Of a stretch of 64,000 nucleotides of DNA, positions 24,921 to 37,000 are shown one piece after another; the stretch's first letter is position 1; the number at the start of each line of letters is the position of its first letter. Under the pieces are notes generated by a model. The model saw only the letters and a program-made list of their open reading frames with translations. It ran no database searches and had not been told where the DNA came from. A program made the position numbers and the translations under genes. This DNA is from Bromus sterilis (Eukaryota > Streptophyta > Magnoliopsida > Poales > Poaceae), in contig OX465597.1 of NCBI GenBank assembly GCA_950022295.1, forward strand, positions 255,131,016 to 255,195,015. Direction: 5' to 3'.

Positions 24921-27900
24921 TGTAACATCCCAAATTTTTCAAAATTTTGGAATGTTAATAAATAATATAATATTGATTGACTTGTTTGAATTTTAGAGTA
25001 AACGAAAACTTTTCTTTTGAGTTTTTGTTTAAAACCTTTACAAATCATTTAATAAAATTTGGATAATCATTTATCCAATAATAAAAATCTTTGTTGTGAA
25101 GTTTATTCCAAATTCAAATAATGATTTTCTTTCTTTTGTCTTTTTGAAATTTGGTAGGAACCACAATTAAATATTTTAGAGCGAGAATAAAATGACTTTC
25201 TCAAATTTATTGTGGTGCCATACTCATTCTCGAATTTTATTTGAAATTTGAGTTTATTTGATATTGACGTTTAAGAGATATTTAAATATTTCCAACAATT
25301 TATTGAATAAAATGAGAGGAGATAATATGACTTCTTCGAAGATAGTATTGAATTTTTTTTAAAGTGCTCATTTTAACACTTGATTATTTTTTTTGTAATC
25401 ATTTTGGTATTTATAAAACCCTAAAACTAATTTGGGGAATTTATTAGTGCCTTAAATGAATTTTGGTTGATAAAAATCTATTTATAACATTTAATTCGAA
25501 GAGAAATATATTTCTATAATCTCTATATTTTATTTAGTCTACATATATGTTTCGACTTTGGGAGGGATTTGATAATCCAGAATTTTAGTGTTGTTAGGTA
25601 TTAGAAAATATAAATCCTAGATCATCTGAGCCGAGCCCATGTTTCTGATTTATTTTCCCTCTGTCTTTTTCCTCCCTTGACCTAATTTCCACTAAGGCTC
25701 ATATCATCTTCTTCTGTCTCACGTTCATGAACGAATGAGTCACTCATTACAGAAAAAACGAGGTACATGGCACCTGGACACGTTCCTCCCCTCCTTCTAC
25801 TTAATTCCTTGACAGATTCGATATGAAGTCTACATTCGTAGCACATTATAAGGAATTCATTCAGGCAATTAAAACCTCACTTTAATGCTTTTAATGCCTT
25901 TATTTCTCCATGAATGGCATTAACTCCATTTCCAAAACCTCGCTTTTAATGCCCATTATTTCTCCATGAATGTCATTAACTCCATTTCCAAAACCTTGCT
26001 CACTCTCCTTCTATGGACCTCCCATGACCCTATAAATACCGCCCCTAGGACCCCTTTGAACCACACATCCCCACGCATAAGGTCCCTCTTCAAATCCCTC
26101 TCCTTCGTGCGCAATTTCTCGTCGGAGTAAACATGCATCCACACTTCCGGTGAAGATTTTTGTCGCCAAGAAAGGTACCTAGTCCATATTTCTTCCTCTA
26201 GTTTCTTCCCCTTGCCGATGCGCACCGTTGTGACATATTTTTCCTCTCGATTGCAAGGCCGGAGCACGTCGTCCGTGTCATTGTGCTCTTCATTTGTTCT
26301 TCTTTACTCTGGCGGAACTTCTCGGCTATCCGAAGGCGAACATGCAGTTATAACCTTGTCCATCGAGTCGTCTAAATCATCCTCTACCCCGTTCGGTTGT
26401 TCGTTGACGCCGGAGACCTTTTTCCAAAATTCCGGCGAGATCTCCGGTAAGATTTTCTCCTCTTTGATTCATCTTTTTTTTTGTAAAAAATTGAATAGGT
26501 GCAGACCTATCAGAACTCGCCACGTGGCATCTTTTTTATTAATCCCGTAATTCATTTTAGCAAAAATATCCAAACTTCAAAAATTCATATCTTCTAGCCC
26601 GTAAGTTGGATTTCGACAAATTTTATATCCCCGGATTCCTTGGAAAATGTAGTTTATTATTTTACAGTAATATTCCCCTTTTGATAATTCGAAATTTAAC
26701 TCAAATTTCTTTTTATAATTGATATACATCTTATTCTATAATTTATTTGGAATATTATCTTCATCAAATTTGATCCTTAAAATCAAATCTTTTTGTTTGG
26801 AAAATTGTCACATTCTTTCCATCATATAAATACACTATTTTGACCTCAAACCTTCGTCCAAGCTTCCCTTTAGTTATATCTCTTTTTTTATAAATTTGGC
26901 TACAAAAATTCAATTTTCTCAACAAGATCATCACGATTTCTATCGGATCTTTTTGAATCCAATCCAAGAATTGATTTCCTATGCAAATATTCATATGGAC
27001 AAACCAACTGAGTTTGACATACTCTCCGTCCAATTGATTTTATAATCAACCTCCAACATATTCTATTGATTTTACAATCCTCGGATATATGATTTCCATC
27101 ATATTTCCATCCAATCCAACTTGATCCTATCTCAACCTATCCATGCCATAGTAATTAGTTTATTAATAGTAATAACTAAATATTTATGTTGTAGTTGTAT
27201 CTTATTTGGATCTTCACTTTGGATTGAGTTGTGTGTTGAAGTGTTTCTCTTTTACCGTTAGATATATTGTAACGAGATGGAGAGATGACTACGAGTAGAA
27301 TATTTCATCGTCAGGATCCAGGCAAGTTACTCTTTTGATCATGCTCCAGTATTACCTATATTTTTTATATGCATTGTAGTCCAACTTAAATATTATGCAT
27401 TGATAGGATTATATATTATGCTATGCTATTACACCCAGTAGTTCATTGAGGTAGGTCTGAACCTTATATCATTGTCGCCACCGTGTAGAATTATACTGCT
27501 TTGCTAAGTAGACGTGGATTGGGAAGTGATCCATTATGAGGTATGAGTGACTAAGTAGTAAACAAGACCAAGATACTCTTAATGAACCACCTGGGTGGAA
27601 TGGTTGGGGGCACCCTGGAGGAACCAGTGGATTTGCCTGAGTGACCTGGAGATGGCCAGTAATCACTGCGGAATGCCACCCAGGCTTAAAGGGATCAATC
27701 ATATTTTTCATAACTAGAAGCTTACGTGTGCAGCCACAAGCTATTATGGGCTCTGGCTTGGTTGATTAGTTGTAGTGACTCTTACTACATGGTGCTACGA
27801 ACGTAGTTATGATTAGGTGGGATGGGCACCGCCAGAGTGAGGGAAACTCTTCTAAAAGACCATGTCTCGACCTTCCGGTTCTCATACAACATGCAGTGTG

Positions 27901-28581
27901 ACGAACTAAAAAGGAGGTGGTCGAGTCTTGTGGGGAAAAGTGCACAAACCTCTGCAGAGTGTACAAACTGATCATGATTAGCCGTGTCCCCGGTTACGAA
28001 CAACTTTGAGCATCTAGAAGTGGGAATGTTGACGGATCTCATCATATTTAATTAATCAATCGGGTTTAATGAACTTTGGGAATAGATTGACTTGGAGAAA
28101 CCAATTCAATCATATTATGAGCTTTGTAGTACTGTTATGATACTCTTTGAGTAGGACAAAATCAGCTTTATGAAAACTGAAACTCTTAGAGCTTTTCCAC
28201 CAGCCAAAATTGCATGTAGAAGATAGGTCTGTTATATATTCTTTTGGGAGTAACTTGCCGTACATTCAAAGTACTGACCCATTTTGGGCTGTAACCTTCG
28301 GTGTTGCAGGATTGTATATGACGAGTAAGTGATGCGATGTAGGGTTACGATGTCTACACTCAACTTTGCCGTTGGTGTTGATGGGACTCCACTTATGTAT
28401 TGTTTGTTTCCGCGGTGTATTCTAGCCCAAAGGCTATAAGGTAATAAATACCATGTAATTACATTACTTTTTGACATGTGATTTATGGTATTTCATCGAG
28501 TACTGTGTGTGCTAGCATACTGATCCAGGGATAGCACAGAAGCACAGTAGACTTGGTTCCCTTCGGGACCAGGTCGTTACA
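24921..28581 (+). repeat. G3 3' LTR (3661 bp)
   Basis: This is a near copy of 19423-23085, with scattered substitutions and an overall length differing by two bases. The TATA box is at 26031-26038. The 112-codon frame recurs at 26212-26550. It ends with GTTACA followed by the TACTC duplication. Confidence 0.92.
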
Positions 28582-28586
28582 TACTC

Positions 28587-28960
28587 GGTCATTTTAGTTA
28601 TGATGATCTCTTCCGAGTGCTAACTTACTCGGAGAAACTTGTCGGGTGATGTTGCACTCAATTTCGAAAAGCTGAGAGGGATTCTTCCGAGTAAACCTTT
28701 GCTCGGTGCGGAGCTACATGCCTTCCGAGTAGAAGGTACGGTTTCGGGCCTCAAATCGGAGTCTGATTCAGTTTTAAATGAAGAGGATCTTGTCTTGTCA
28801 GAGAATCTTCCCGTCAAGGTAAGTGGACACGTTGTCGGGACTGTCTCCTCAATTCCCGCGGCGGTCTTTTAGAGTAATCATTAACCTTTGTATGGGGAAT
28901 TGGAGCGGGACGGCAACCGGCGCATCCTTAATGGGTTGCGGATCTGACACATGGCGGTTG
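28587..28960 (-). repeat. G4 LTR, right portion, and boundary zone
   Basis: G4 LTR sequence resumes after G3 with another CCGAGT...ACTCGG stem-loop at 28612-28633 and related motifs at 28685 and 28723. The LTR/interior boundary is not clear. The minus polypurine tract could not be identified with confidence, the most pyrimidine-rich plus-strand candidate lying near 28840-28860. Confidence 0.5.
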
Positions 28961-28971
28961 CCTCCCTGGGG

Positions 28972-28978
28972 TATAAAA
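28972..28978 (+). promoter_or_regulatory. TATA box of the G4 antisense gene
   Basis: TATAAAA in a GGGGTATAAAACCCC setting lies 190 bases upstream of the ATG at 29164. It is followed by a pyrimidine-rich leader with CTCTCTTTCTCTCCCTCC, typical of a grass Pol II promoter and 5' UTR. It drives transcription opposite to the retrotransposon. Confidence 0.6.
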
Positions 28979-29163
28979 CCCCGTCCCCGTGGCCAAAACC
29001 AGATCTGGGTCTCCTCTCTTTGACGGTTCCCTCTAACTCTCTTTCTCTCCCTCCTCGCATTCTCGCCGCCGCCGCCGGAGCGCTCCTCGTCTTCCTCTCC
29101 GGCTGCTCGTGCTTCACCCTGGGAGCTCGTCATTCTCACTGCGCCACCGCCTCCGCCGAGACC

Positions 29164-32100
29164 ATGTCTGCCAAGGAATGGATGCCGTTACTCGTGACGG
29201 TGGAGATGTTGTAGGGCTACCAAGACACCGTCCTGGTTCCTCGCGAGGGCTGCCGTCTTCCCGCTCCTGGGGAAGAAGAACCTCTTCCTCGGGATGGTGA
29301 GAGAGTTTTGCTTCTTTTGCACGTAGATCGTGGATTTTCTCTACCTTCGCATCATTTCTTCTTAGATTTCTTGGCCTTCATGGGCTCCCAACTTCATCAC
29401 ATCATTCCCAATGCCATTACCCTCCTTTCTAGTTTCTTCACCATATGTGAGGGTTATTTGGGCATAGAGCCCCATTGGCATCTATTTCGTACCATATACA
29501 CCATTAAGCCCCAGAAGGCTAAGAAATCCGGGGAGGGCGGTGGTATTGAGTTCAATCACCTGTGTGGTGGTTGATTTTTGGCTCGAAAACAAGGGGTTCA
29601 ATATTTTTCTTCCATCTTGCCAGATTCTGTAAATAATTGGTAGAATAATTGGTTTTATTGTAAGGTGGCGGAGGAACCGGGAGTGCGCACATTGCCCTCT
29701 TACTCGGACGTGAGGCTGACCACTTCCCAGGGTTGGAATCCTCGACTCACCAACGCCGAAAAGGAGCAGGTGCTTCCCTTGATGCGCGAGATCATAAGGT
29801 TGAAGAAGAACGGCTTGGATGCCATGGATCTGATCGCCACATTTTTTATTCGGAAGATCCAGCCTCTTCAAGCTAGGGCTCGGGGGATGTGGACGTACTC
29901 CGGGCTATAGGATGCCTCTCGCTATAACAGATCTGAGATGCCCATGGATGAATTTGAGCTCCAGATGAAGATGATCACTAGCGTGACCCATGGTCTGCAG
30001 CTAGTGGGCCGAGTGAAGCCCCTTAGCAGTGAGAATCCTTTGACTTTGGTATGTTGTTTTGTTTCATATGTGTCTTGAGTTGCATTTTTCCTGCTTGTCT
30101 CTAACTCAGATTCTTTGGGTTCCTTTGTTAGGATTTTTCCCAATTCCATTCCCCCATTCCCATAGCCCTGCAACATCCCGCCGAGGAAGATGAGGACAGT
30201 ACTGCTGGCGCGGGGATTGGAGTTGAGGCTGGAGAGGAGCTGGAGTCCGAGGTGGCTCGTGTTCAGGCGGTGTCCGAGCAGCGCACGAAGAATAACCAGG
30301 ACCGTTAGTCGGCACGGGAGGGACTTACTCGGACTCGCAAGAGTTCTGACCTTCCGAGTGGTGAGGAAGACAGCGGCAAGCTTCCATCCCTGGGCTCCAG
30401 TCACGGGAAAGTTGTGACAATGAAGAAGAAGAAGCTTGTCACTCTTGGCGGTAGGGAGCTTAACCCCTCGGGGGCGCTGCTATTGAGAAGGCCAAAGGAG
30501 CTGGAGCCAGTCCAGCTAAAGCTGTCGTGGCTCCCCCAAGGCGTGCTTTAAAAACTGTTCACAAGTAATGCTGCCAGTTCTCTTCAACATGGTACTTCAT
30601 TGATTTTTCAGTCTTTTTTAACCATCCCATTTTGTAGTGTCCGCCCGAGTTGTTCTGAGTCACTTCCCGGGGTTGAGGATCCGGGTGCCGATGCTTATGA
30701 GGATGTGAGCACCTGCAGAGTGACTGACTTTCTTGTTATGGATACCATCCTCGAGGATGTTGCGGCTATCGGTAGGGAGTCTTGATCATGTCTGCTGGTG
30801 CTTTTGTTACTGCGACCTCTTGTTTTTGACTATCTGTTGTGTCTTCCACAGATATGGACATTGATTCTTCTGTAGGTCCAACTCGGACCGTGACTGAGCC
30901 GGCTGCCACTGGGGCGACTCCTCCTGAAGTGATTATCCTTGGGGGAGAGGTACCACTTGGGTCCGGTCGTCCTGCTGCCAGTAGCTCATCTGCCCCTCCT
31001 GATGCACCTGAGGCTACCTTTGAGAATGTTGCTGAAAAAACCTCTGTTGTCCCAGCTACTGTTCAAAGGGATGAGCCTGCTGCTTCGGCTTCAATTCCAT
31101 TCAGTGCCCCAGTTGATAATTCTATCATCAGTGGCCTGAAAGAGTCTTTGGTGAAGGCTTCTCAATTTGAGCTGCACTTGCGCGAGCTAGCTTCCGAGAC
31201 CGAGCTGGTGAAGTCCAACATGCACGTAAGTACATAAATCCTACTCCGAGCAACTATATGGAAGAATTGTTGTTACTCTATAGGTTTGAAACTTCCGCTG
31301 GGAACACTTCTTAGTGTACCCATTGGGTGTAGCCCCCAAGGCTCCAAGTAGCTTGTAGAAGTTATTCGGAGTCTTTTGTGAGGAGACTGTATTTTGATGA
31401 TCTTCCGGTAGGAGCACTTCTTAGTGCACCCGCTGGGTGTAGACCCCAAGGCTCCGAGTAACTTTGTAAAGTTATTCGGAGTCTTTTGTGAGGAGACTTT
31501 ATTTTGATGAACTTACGGTGGGAGCACTTCTTAGTGCACCCACTGGGTGTAGCCCCCAAGGCTCCGAGTAACTTTGTAAAGTTATTCGGAGTTTTTTGTG
31601 AGGAAAGTTTGTGTTTACCATGGTCTCTCTTCCCTTATGTAGGAGGCTTGCAAGCTTGGTTAAGCCTCCATAAAGTTACAAGAGGAGAATGCGGCCGCGA
31701 AGAAGGCGTATGATGTACTGCTTGAAGAGCACAACAAGCTGAAGAAGCAGCATGCTGAGGACAATGGTGAGTAATCACGATTTAGACTTTATACATGCCC
31801 TTGCATTGGTATCCTTCTTCTTCCTCTTTTTCTGCTTCATATATCCTATCCTTCCTTCTGGTGCGATGACGCATAGGCGGCGAAGAAAGCTTTTGATGCA
31901 AAGGTGAAGGAGAACGATGAGTTCGTGGCGAAAATGGAAAAGGAGATAGATCAAGCCGAGAAGCGTGCCAAGGAGAAGAAGGATTTTGAGACAAGCCTGC
32001 ATTACTACAAGAAGGCGGTGAAGGAGAACGAGGCCAGCATCGCAAAGCTTGAGTCCGATCTAGAGAAATTGTCCGAGCTGCGCACCAAGGAGGAGGAAGA

Positions 32101-32817
32101 CCACAAGGCCAAGATGGAGACAACTCGGAGAGATGTCAGGGTGGCTGAGGAATATTGCGCTGGGCGGTTTGCTGTCTTCAACAAGACTTTATCTGGTAAG
32201 TTGTGTCATATTTTTCTAGAGAACGTTTGGTATCATGCCAGTCTGGCGTATGCTAATCTTGTGTTGGTGCAGCATATGGTACCGACCCGGATGCAGAGCA
32301 GGCACGAATGGCAAAGTTTGCTGAGATTATGAAGAGGGACAATTATACGCCAGTGACCATGGAGTTTGCTTTGGCCCGAGGGTTGCTGACCATGATATGC
32401 GCGAAGGCCAAGAGATTTTCCGAGGAGGTCATGGTTGCCACCCTCGCGCTGAAGAGCAGGATGTCACCTGGCGAGGGAAGTCGAGTGAAGCTTGATACCG
32501 TTGTTCCCACCCTGCAAGCATCTCTTCAGCAATTGGCGTGCTGGAAACGGTTTGCGGCGCAGAGTGGTGCAAACTATGCGCTGGCTTTGACTAAAGCCCA
32601 CTTTCCTGAGCGAGTCCATAATCTTGAAATGGTTGGTGGTGGTGATCCTAAAGAGGGACAAAGCTGCACCACCTTCCTTCCTCGATATGCCGAGACCTCT
32701 AGTCGGATTGTGTTGATGCCTGATCTGGACTTCTTCGTGGAGTCGACTGGTGTTATGAGTGCGTCGGACGAAGCAGGAGAAGAATTAGCAAGCTCAGTTG
32801 GTGTGGAGCGTCATTAA
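29164..32817 (+). pseudogene. G4 antisense gene, about 7 exons, 'putative gypsy type transposon' domain
   Basis: An intron-containing gene is read on plus while its host element is on minus. Predicted exons with AG/GT borders are 29164-30048, 30132-30564, 30638-30771, 30852-31225, 31643-31766, 31877-32195 and 32273-32817 (TAA). Exon 1 residues about 45-125 (VDRGFSLPSHHFFLDFL, then PNAITLLSSFF and LGIEPHWHLFR) resemble the plant domain annotated as putative gypsy type transposon (PF04195). Exons 4-6 encode acidic linkers and strong coiled coil. In-frame stops occur at 29212, 29572, 29641, 29908 and 30306, so this copy is dead. Tat elements are known to carry antisense ORFs of uncertain function. 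Nuclear role, binding partner and reaction are unknown. Confidence 0.7.
31291..31608 (+). repeat. Three tandem 110-bp repeats in intron 4 of the antisense gene
   Basis: GGA(G/A)CACTTCTTAGTG recurs at 31301, 31411 and 31521, a period of 110 bases. Each unit has AGCCCCCAAGGCTCC and then an inverted repeat with arms CTCCGAGTAACTTT and AAAGTTATTCGGAG (about 31452-31481 and 31562-31591; the first copy at 31342-31371 is more degenerate). The repeats lie wholly between predicted splice sites. Confidence 0.85.
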
Positions 32818-32948
32818 ACTCTTTAAATTTGCATAAGGATGCCGAGTGGACCTGTAATGAATCTCGTCGTTTTTATTGTGCCCTAGGCACTAGACATGAT
32901 TTTGCGTGAGCTTATCTATGAGTGCTTCTGAATGGTTATCTTGTTGCA

Positions 32949-33968
32949 GGCACTTGGGAAAAAAATTCAAGGTTCTCGTCTGAGCTGCACACAGCTCGGA
33001 TAAAAACCTGATTTTGAAACATTAAGCAGCCCCCAAGTCTTCAGAGAATTCGTGAGTAGTTAGGAAAAAAATTCTAAGCTTTCGTTTGAGCTGCACACAG
33101 GTCGGATAAAAACCTGATTTTGAAACATTAAGCAGTCCTCAAGTCTTCAGAGACTTGGTGAGTACTTAGGAAAAAAATTCTAAGGTGTTGTCCGAGCTGT
33201 ACACAGCTCAGATAAAATCCTGATTTTGAAATATTAAGCATCCCCCAAGTCTTCAGAGACTTGGTGGGTACTTAGAAAAAAAATTCTAAGTTTTCGTCCG
33301 AGCTGCACACAGCTTGGATAAAAACCTGATTTTGAAACATTAAGCAGCCCCCAAGTCTTCAGAGACTTGGTGAGTACTTAGGAAAAAAATTCTAAGTTCT
33401 CTTCTGAGCTGCACACAGCTCGGATAAAATCCTGATTTTGAAACATTAAGCAGCCCCAAGTCTTTAGAGACTTGGTGAGTACTTAGGAAAAAAATTCTAA
33501 GTTCTCGTCCGAGCTGCACACAGCTTAGATAAAAACCTGATTTTGAAACATTAAGCATCGCCCATGTCTTCAGAGACTTGGTGAGTACTTAGGAAAAAAA
33601 TTCTAAGTTCTCGTCTTAGTTGCACACAGCTCGGATAAAAACCTGATTTTGAAACATTAAGCAACCACCAAGTCTTCAGAGACTTGGTGAGTACTTAGGA
33701 AAAAATTCTAAGTTCTCGTCCGAGCTGCACACAGCTCGGATAAAAACCTGATGTTGAAACATTAAGCAGCCGCCAAGTCTTCAGAGAATAGGTGAGTACT
33801 TAGGAAAAAAAATCTAAGTTCTCGTCCGAGCTGCACACAGCTCGGATAAAAACCTAATTTTGAAACATTCAGCAGCCCCCAAGTCTTCAGAGACTTGGTG
33901 AGTACTTAGGAAAAAAATTCTAAGTTCTCGTCCGAGCTGCGCACAGCTCGGATGAAAACCTGATTTTG
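32949..33968. repeat. 106-bp tandem array, about 9-10 units
   Basis: The marker AGACTTGGTG recurs near 33151, 33257, 33363, 33468, 33574, 33680 and 33891, a period of about 106 with one degenerate unit at 33785. Each unit holds two perfect short inverted repeats: CCGAGCTGCACACAGCTCGG (8-bp arms) and AAGTCT/AGACTT around TCAG. A run of seven A precedes TTCTAAG. The array lies between pol and the antisense gene. Minus frames in it (33340-33558, 33814-34005) are repeat artefacts. Confidence 0.9.
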
Positions 33969-34049
33969 AATAATGGGTAAAAAATACAGAGGTTGGACAA
34001 GACACCTTGTTGTTTCAAACAATATCTTATTCAAGTCTTACAGATGCAC

Positions 34050-37000
34050 TCATGCATAGAAACGGCGTAACAACTGGGTGTTCCATGCATGAGGCTCCTC
34101 TATATTATTAGTTACATCATACAAACGATAAGCTCCATTGCGCAATACCCTGGAGATGACGTTGGGCCCTTCCCATGGGGTAGCTAATTTGTGATCCGAA
34201 TTATGCTTGATACGCAATACCATGTCGCCTGCTTGGAATGCGCGAGCTCGGACATGTCGGTCATGATATCAGCGTAGGTCTTGCAGATAAAATGGTGAGC
34301 GGGTGAGAGCTAAGTTCCGCTCTTCTTCCAAGATATCAACACCATCTTGTCGCACATCTTCGGCTTCTGATTCTGTGTATTGGCTTACTCGGGGGGGCGT
34401 TGTGCTTGAGGTCACTCAGAAGAACTTCCTCTGATTCGTAAACGAGGAACAAAGGGGTTGACCGAGTGGAGCGATTAGGTGTTGTCCTCAATCCCCATAG
34501 GATCGAGGGGAGGTCATCGACCCAAGCGCTTGCTGCTTCCTTCAATTCCCGAAGGAGACGGGGCTTCATTCCTTTGAGTATTAACCCGTTTTCTCGTTCA
34601 ACTTGGCCATTATATTTGGGGTGTGCTACTGAGGAAAAAATAAACCTGAATACCATTGCTCCAACAGAATTCCTTAAACTCAGCCGAGTTGAAGTTTGAC
34701 CCATTGTCTGTGATGATGTCATGTGGCACGCCGAAACGGTGTATGATGCCTTGTATGAAGCTAACTGTTGTAGCTGAGTCTAGGGCTTTGATAGGTTTTG
34801 CCTCTATCCATTTGGTTAACTTGTCCACTACGACTAAGATGTGGGTAAAACCATATTTGCTTGTTCTCAATGGTCCAATCATATCAAGCCCCCATACTGC
34901 AAATAGCCATGCTAGGGGGATTGTTTTCAACTCGGAAGCTGGTTTGTGTGGTTGATTGGCATAAAGTTGACATCCTTGGCAATGGTACACAATATACCGA
35001 GCATCGCTGAGTGCCTGAGGCCAGAAGAAACCAGCTCAGAAATCTTTTTCCACTAGTGTCCGAATTGAGGCGTGGTGGCCATAGTCGCCTGCATGGATGT
35101 CTTGCAAGATACAACAACCTTTGTCCTCGGAGATGCATCGCTGAGGGAGCTGAGTGATGTTGTTTCTGTACAACTCTCTATTGATCACTGAGTAGGATTT
35201 AGATTTGCGGAAACTTCTTGGCCTCTATCTCATCTTCTGGAAATCTTGCCTTTGCAAATAGGCCAAGATTGGGAGTGTACATTCGGTAGGAATGACTTCC
35301 ACATCGAAAACCATGTAAACTACTGCGGGTATATCCTCCTTGTTGGGTATGTTTTTTTCATGCATCATATATGGATCTGCCTCCAGGAAAGGATCTTCTT
35401 TAACTGTTGGAGAATGCAAGTGCTCCAAATAAATTCCAGATGGGATCTGACTCCGAGTAGAGCCCAACTTGGCCAGGTCGTATGCTGCTTGATTCTGAAT
35501 CCTTGGAATATGATGGAGCTCTAGTACATCAAATTTTTTCTCCAATTTTCTCACCGCTACACAGTAAGTTGTCATGGCTGGGCTCCGAATGTCCCATTCC
35601 TTCATTACTTGATTTATCACCAAGTCCGAATCTCCGAATACCATCAGCCTCCTGATTCCGAGTGAAATAGACATTCTCAAACCATACAAAAGGGCTTCAT
35701 ACTCGGCCTCATTATTTTTTGCTGGGAAATGTATTTGGAGAACATATCTCATCTCATCTTTCCTTGGTGAAACTAGTACCACTCCTGCTCCTGCTGCATT
35801 CAGCATCTTGGATCCATCAAAAAACATTGTCCAATGCTCTGGGGTTGGCTGTGGAGGGTTTTGGACTTCAATCCACTCAGCCAAGAAATCCACCAATGCT
35901 TGCGACTTGATTGCTTTTTTGGGTTGATAATGGAGGTCATATGGTAGGAAATCCAAACTCCATTTTGCGATTCTTCCCGTTGCATATCTATTGCTCATGA
36001 TCTCTGCGAGAGGAGCTTCTGATACTACTATGATGGAATGGTCTCGAAAATAGTGTGCAAGCTTCTGTGATGCCAAGTAGATTCCCATTGCCAGCTTCTG
36101 GTAGTGAGGATATCTCTGCGTGGATGGTGTGAGGACCTCGGAGATGAAGTACACTGGTCTTTGTACCTTCTGTTCCTTCCCTTCTTCTTCTCTTTCCACC
36201 ACTATAGCTACACTGACAACTCGACTTGTGGCTGCAATGTACAATAAGAGTGGTTCTTTTTCTGGAGGTGCTGCAAGGACTGGCCGAGTTGACAATTGCT
36301 TCTTGAGCTCTTCAAAGGCCACTTGAGCTTCTTCAGTCCAAACTAAATTCGGCGATTTTTTCATGAACTGGTAGAGAGGTAGGGTTTTCTCTCCAAGTCT
36401 GGAAATGAATCGGCTGAGTGCTGCAAGACAGCCTGTTAACTTCTGGACATCTCGGAGCTGCTGAGGTGGCTTCATATTCTGGATTGCTGCGATTTTTTCT
36501 GGGTTAGCTTCTATCCCACGCTTGGAGACCATGAATCCGAGTAACTTCCCTGCTGGTACACCGAAGACACATTTCTCAGGGTTAAGCTTGATATTGTAGG
36601 CTCGGAGGCTCTGAAAGGTTTCAGCCAAGTCGGCTAACAAACTGCTTCACATAGCCGACTTGATCACAATATCATCCACATAGACCTCAACATTTCTGCC
36701 AATTTTCCAGATCAAGCAGTTCTGCATCATACATTGATACGTGGCTCCTACATTTTTAAGCCCAAATGGCATCGTGGTGTAACAGAAACATCCGAATGGG
36801 GTTATGAATGTTGTTTTAAGTTCGTCTCGTTCATATAATAGGATTTGATGATAACCCGAGTACGCATGGAGGAAACATAATATCTCACAACCCGATGTGG
36901 AATCCACAATCTGGTCAATGCGAGGAAGAGGGAGATGATCTTTTGGACAAACTTTATTGATGTGACAGAAATCAACACAAGTTCTCCAAGTTTTATCTTT

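Larger units (their letters stand above)
19423..28581 (+). mobile_element. G3: recent non-autonomous gypsy element with very long LTRs (LARD-like)
   Basis: Two near-identical LTRs (19423-23085 and 24921-28581) flank a 1.84-kb interior, and the whole is bounded by perfect 5-bp duplications TACTC (19418-19422, 28582-28586). The termini are TGTAACATCC and GGTCGTTACA. The interior has a Met-tRNA primer site and a polypurine junction but no recognisable gag or pol. Stretches compared by eye differ at around one base per hundred, indicating recent insertion. The long-LTR, gene-less layout matches the LARD concept. The terminal interior sequence resembles the end of Tekay/Del-type chromoviruses. Confidence 0.92.

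Noticed and set aside
32949..33968. CRISPR-like array
   Set aside because: Units are contiguous near-identical 106-bp repeats without unique spacers, inside a plant retrotransposon.
33340..34005. Minus frames with repeated SGFYLSCVQLGRELRIFF-type peptide
   Set aside because: Direct translation of the 106-bp tandem array. The repetition comes from the DNA repeat, not from a protein gene.
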